Shown here: positions 36,383-38,899 of the stretch, in pieces
How the letters are laid out: each line of letters begins with the position of its first letter
How positions within the stretch are numbered: position 1 is the first letter of the stretch
Origin: UBA2645 sp044360285
GTDB lineage: Bacteria > Pseudomonadota > Alphaproteobacteria > Rickettsiales > UBA1997
Reading direction: 5' to 3'
Length of the DNA: 38,899 nucleotides
Assembly: GCA_044360285.1 (NCBI GenBank)
Contig: JBIKKP010000010.1
Coordinates: 1-38,899, forward strand
Notes under the pieces: generated by a model
Told to the model about the DNA's origin: nothing
What the model saw: the letters and a program-made list of their open reading frames with translations, nothing else
Databases searched by the model: none
Position numbers and translations under genes: made by a program

Positions 36383-36514
36383 TCCTCAAGCAGCCCTCCT
36401 CAAAAATATCGCTCTAAATTTTAGGCAAAAGTGAGATGACTAAAACTCATTTGTGTTTCGCGATAAAATTCTTTTCATCCATTTACCATCACTAGCAAAT
36501 CAAGTTAGCGCATT

Positions 36515-36553
36515 GCGGACTTTCAGACAGTCGAAAGACTTCTGAAAGTCTGC
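36515..36553. repeat. Inverted repeat in the region before the LysR gene
   Basis: GCGGACTTTCAG (36515-36526) and CTGAAAGTCTGC (36542-36553) pair over 12 positions with one G-U. The flanks TTAGCGCATT and CTAACGCATT are near-direct repeats. A terminator or an operator for the regulator are both possible. The surrounding 36322-36628 shows the mnmA repeat and this hairpin and nothing else. Confidence 0.5.
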
Positions 36554-36628
36554 AAAATAAGGCTCTAACGCATTTTGGAGATTCTTGAATTAACACCAAT
36601 TTTCATCAAACTTAACAAACCCGAATCC

Positions 36629-37114
36629 ATGGAACAAATCACAAAACAGTTCTATTACAAAAAAAATCGCCTCCAGCAAATCAAAGGATTTTGCTGTACA
36701 GTCCAAGGCGGTAGCATGGTTGAAGCCGCAAAAAAAATGGGGCTGACACCTTCAACAATCAGTCTGCAAATTCAGTCACTAGAACGCGATCTTGGAACCA
36801 AACTCTTCGAGCGTAATTTCAAAAAAATCAAACTTACTGCTGAAGGACAAATGCTCTATTCCCACGCTCTTTTTTACGTGCATGGAATCGACAATTTGTT
36901 CAGAAATTTTACCAAGTTGACCACAAGTAAGAAAAACGAAATCATCATCAGCATCAACAACAATATGAGCACCTGCTCTCTTCTGCCTGAATATGTTCAG
37001 CTCTTCGAAAAACTGCATCCAGAGGCAAAATTTCAAATCAAAAATCTGGTAAAAAGTGAAGCGATTAATCGGCTAAAAAATGATCAAATCGACATTCTAA
37101 TTGAAGGGATTTAG
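36629..37114 (+). CDS. LysR family transcriptional regulator, truncated
   Basis: A 161-residue protein with a complete N-terminal winged helix-turn-helix (QIKGFCCTVQGGSMVEAAKKM ... STISLQIQSLERDLGTKLFERNFKKIKLTAEG, key residues only). The effector-binding domain begins (KKNEIIISINNNMSTCSLLPEYVQLF) but stops after about 65 residues (IDILIEGI), where full-length members have some 200. It probably binds DNA but cannot sense its ligand normally. The start at 36629 is chosen over the ATG at 36575. A terminator-like hairpin follows at once, so the short form has its own transcript end. Confidence 0.75.
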   Translation: MEQITKQFYYKKNRLQQIKGFCCTVQGGSMVEAAKKMGLTPSTISLQIQSLERDLGTKLFERNFKKIKLTAEGQMLYSHALFYVHGIDNLFRNFTKLTTSKKNEIIISINNNMSTCSLLPEYVQLFEKLHPEAKFQIKNLVKSEAINRLKNDQIDILIEGI

Positions 37115-37225
37115 TGGCGCGAAAAAAACGCGTTTTTTAGAAACTTTTTTTTCGCGCTTACAGCCGCAATAGCTCTGATAGGTTGATTTTCTCCGCCGCG
37201 GATAAAATTCAAAAAAATTGCTCAT
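37097..37225 (-). CDS. Small ORF with strong Shine-Dalgarno, unknown
   Basis: A 42-codon frame begins with ATG at 37225, five bases after a perfect AAAGGAGG (37231-37238), the best ribosome-binding site in the window. The product is basic with a C-x-C pair (SYCGCKREKKVSKKR). It overlaps the end of the LysR gene in antisense. The same frame is open upstream into lpd without an ATG nearby (GAWKFSQDGAQGLCWKYPFSK), so it could instead be the tail of a lost gene. I recognise no family. Confidence 0.3.
   Translation of the reverse strand: MSNFFEFYPRRRKSTYQSYCGCKREKKVSKKRVFFAPLNPFN
37117..37157. terminator. Terminator-like inverted repeat after the LysR gene
   Basis: GCGCGAAAAAAA (37117-37128) pairs with TTTTTTTCGCGC (37146-37157) over 12 bases, with an inner AACGCGTT palindrome in the loop. 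The A and T tracts give it terminator features in both directions. It begins three bases after the truncated LysR stop. Confidence 0.6.
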
Positions 37226-37364
37226 CAAAACCTCCTTTGAAAATGGATATTTCCAGCAAAGACCTTGCGCGCCATCTTGACTAAATTTCCAAGCGCCGCA
37301 AATGTCGGCGGCAGCGCGATTTTCTTCGCACCTCGCTTCTTTCCAATCGCAAAAAATTTTAAAA

Positions 37365-38771
37365 ATGACTGAGCAAAATTTTGACGTAGTAGTAATTGGC
37401 GCCGGACCCGGCGGATATGTTGCCGCAATTAGAGCAGCGCAGCTTGGACTTAAAACCGCCTGTGTTGAAAAAAGAAAAACTTTGGGCGGAACCTGCTTAA
37501 ATGTTGGCTGCATTCCTTCAAAAGCTTTGCTCGAAATTTCACATAAATTTCACGATGCATCTCACCAATTTGAAAAACTGGGCATTGGAATTTCCAAACC
37601 GAAAGTTGATGTAAAAAAAGTCATCGACAACAAAAACGAAATCGTCGCCGGCCTTACAACTGGGATTGCCGGACTCTTTAAGAAAAATAAAGTTTCGTCG
37701 CTTGAAGGTGCTGCAAGCTTCGTTGATAAAAATACAATTGAGCTCACCAAAGAAGATGGCTCTAAGCAAAAAGTCACTGCCAAATTTTTCATCATCGCAA
37801 CTGGTTCAGAAGTGACAAAACTTCCTGGTGTAGAAATTGATGAAAAAGTCATCGTCTCATCAACTGGCGCTCTAGATTTGGCGGCAGTTCCACAAAAAAT
37901 TATTGTAATTGGCGCTGGTGTTATTGGCCTTGAAATGGCTTCAGTTTGGGGACGTTTTGGTGCAGAAATTGAAGTTGTTGAATATCTCGACAAAATCACG
38001 CCAGCAATGGATTCAGAAGTTTCGCGCAACTTCCAACGCATCCTCGAAAAACAAGGATTTAAATTCCGTCTTTCAACAAAAGTTTTGTCAGTAAAAAAAT
38101 CGACAAAAGGCGCAACAGTTGAAGTTGAACCAGCTGCTGGTGGTGCAAAAGAAACGCTTTCTGCTGATGTAGTTTTGGTTGCAATTGGTCGTCGTCCAAA
38201 CACAGAAAACCTAGGCCTAGAAAATGTTGGCATCAAAACCAACCAACGCGGCTTCATTGAAAATAATCACCTGCGCACCAGCGTTGAAAATATCTTCGTA
38301 ATTGGCGACGTCACAACTGGCCCAATGCTTGCACACAAAGCTGAAGATGAAGGCGTTGCAGCGGCAGAAATTATTGCCGGGCAAAAAGGTCACGTGAACT
38401 ATGACGTGATTCCAAACGTAATTTACACTTACCCAGAAGTTGCCTCAGTTGGCAAAACTGAAGAGGAATTGAAGGCCGCTGGAACTGCCTATAAAGTTGG
38501 AAAATTCTCAATGATGGCAAACTCGCGCGCTCGTGCCACTTTTGATTCGGAAGGCTTTGTAAAAATTTTAGCCTGCACCAAAACTGATCGCATTTTGGGC
38601 GCTCATATCATTGGGCGCGAAGCTGGAAATACGATTCACGAAGTCGTTGTTGCTATGGAATTTGGCGGATCAGCGGAAGATATTGCCAGAACTTGTCACG
38701 CGCATCCAACCTACAACGAAGCGGTTAAAGAGGCTGCGCTGGCGGTTGATAAAAGACAGATTCATTCGTAG
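37365..38771 (+). CDS. lpd: Dihydrolipoyl dehydrogenase
   Basis: A 468-residue flavoprotein, the E3 component of pyruvate and 2-oxoglutarate dehydrogenase complexes, reoxidising dihydrolipoamide with NAD. FAD-binding GAGPGGYVAA is at residues 12-21, the redox disulfide C-L-N-V-G-C is in GGTCLNVGCIPSKALL, the NAD-binding GAGVIGLEMASVW is central, and the catalytic His-Glu pair is in HAHPTYNEAVKEAAL. The length is typical. The start at 37365 (MTEQNFDVVVIG) is preferred to 37302. No E1 or E2 gene is in the window. Confidence 0.96.
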   Translation: MTEQNFDVVVIGAGPGGYVAAIRAAQLGLKTACVEKRKTLGGTCLNVGCIPSKALLEISHKFHDASHQFEKLGIGISKPKVDVKKVIDNKNEIVAGLTTGIAGLFKKNKVSSLEGAASFVDKNTIELTKEDGSKQKVTAKFFIIATGSEVTKLPGVEIDEKVIVSSTGALDLAAVPQKIIVIGAGVIGLEMASVWGRFGAEIEVVEYLDKITPAMDSEVSRNFQRILEKQGFKFRLSTKVLSVKKSTKGATVEVEPAAGGAKETLSADVVLVAIGRRPNTENLGLENVGIKTNQRGFIENNHLRTSVENIFVIGDVTTGPMLAHKAEDEGVAAAEIIAGQKGHVNYDVIPNVIYTYPEVASVGKTEEELKAAGTAYKVGKFSMMANSRARATFDSEGFVKILACTKTDRILGAHIIGREAGNTIHEVVVAMEFGGSAEDIARTCHAHPTYNEAVKEAALAVDKRQIHS

Positions 38772-38844
38772 TAAATGAATGGCGAAAGCCAGAGAAGCCG
38801 GTGGCAGAAAAGCTGATGGAAGGTTTGGAGAAATCGAAGTTGTA

Positions 38845-38890
38845 GAAAATTTTTGCATGAACCTGCGGGCGGGGTTGCAAACCCCGCCCG
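38845..38890 (+). repeat. Hairpin repeat family A, copy 3
   Basis: The 18-base lead GAAAATTTTTGCATGAAC (38845-38862) and then CTG precede a hairpin with 11-base arms (CGGGCGGGGTT and complement, 38866-38890). It lies 73 bases after lpd; whether the next gene converges is outside the window. Confidence 0.8.
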
Positions 38891-38899
38891 AGCACTGGA

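Noticed and set aside
37226..37513. Longer antisense frame running from the small ORF into lpd
   Set aside because: Most of it is the complement of lpd coding sequence and there is no start codon near the part outside lpd.

Overview
The window is AT-rich and bacterial, most consistent with an alphaproteobacterium of the Rickettsiales. Three features point there: a 16S rRNA gene with no 23S, 5S or tRNA gene beside it, a VirB4 paralogue with degenerate ATPase motifs like the second VirB4 of the Rickettsiales rvh type IV secretion system, and alphaproteobacterial housekeeping genes (gltA, gatB, gyrA, lpd). I could not run a phylogeny, so the order-level call is an inference. No CRISPR array, tRNA gene, transposase or integrase was seen.

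Layout. 1-2.8 kb: end of a class I glutamine amidotransferase, rluB and an ABC-F ATPase. 2.9-8.5 kb: a secreted protein, then a minus-strand run reading 16S rRNA, a tautomerase, a GNAT, an Fe(II)/2-oxoglutarate dioxygenase and queE. 8.5-13.7 kb: holA, then an iron-import block (tonB-exbB-exbD and an opposing siderophore receptor) with a Fur-box-like site in front of each transcription unit. 13.9-21.6 kb: a SulP anion transporter coupled to an outer-membrane barrel protein, tilS, and a TolC-RND efflux pair with no adaptor gene. 21.6-23.7 kb: a toxin-antitoxin pair whose YafQ-like toxin is frameshifted, and a possible Ulp1/YopJ-like cysteine-hydrolase effector. 23.7-30.5 kb: dapB, gyrA, a BRO-domain protein, a small membrane protein and gatB. 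30.6-35.6 kb: virB4 paralogue, gltA and mnmA. 35.6-38.9 kb: an mntA-hepT toxin-antitoxin cassette lying between two copies of the mnmA 3' end, a truncated LysR regulator and lpd.

How it fits together. Type IV secretion and a candidate effector suggest interaction with a host cell. TonB/ExbBD, a siderophore receptor, TolC-RND and an outer-membrane barrel suggest a cell that also scavenges and exports outside a host cytoplasm, so an extracellular or facultative lifestyle is plausible. The most unusual signals are the duplicated mnmA end around the mntA-hepT cassette, single-base frameshifts in two separate toxin genes whose antitoxins are intact, a family of hairpin repeats placed between convergent genes, and a 27-bp stem that brackets the stand-alone 16S transcript. 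Most genes start without a visible Shine-Dalgarno although the 16S anti-Shine-Dalgarno is intact.
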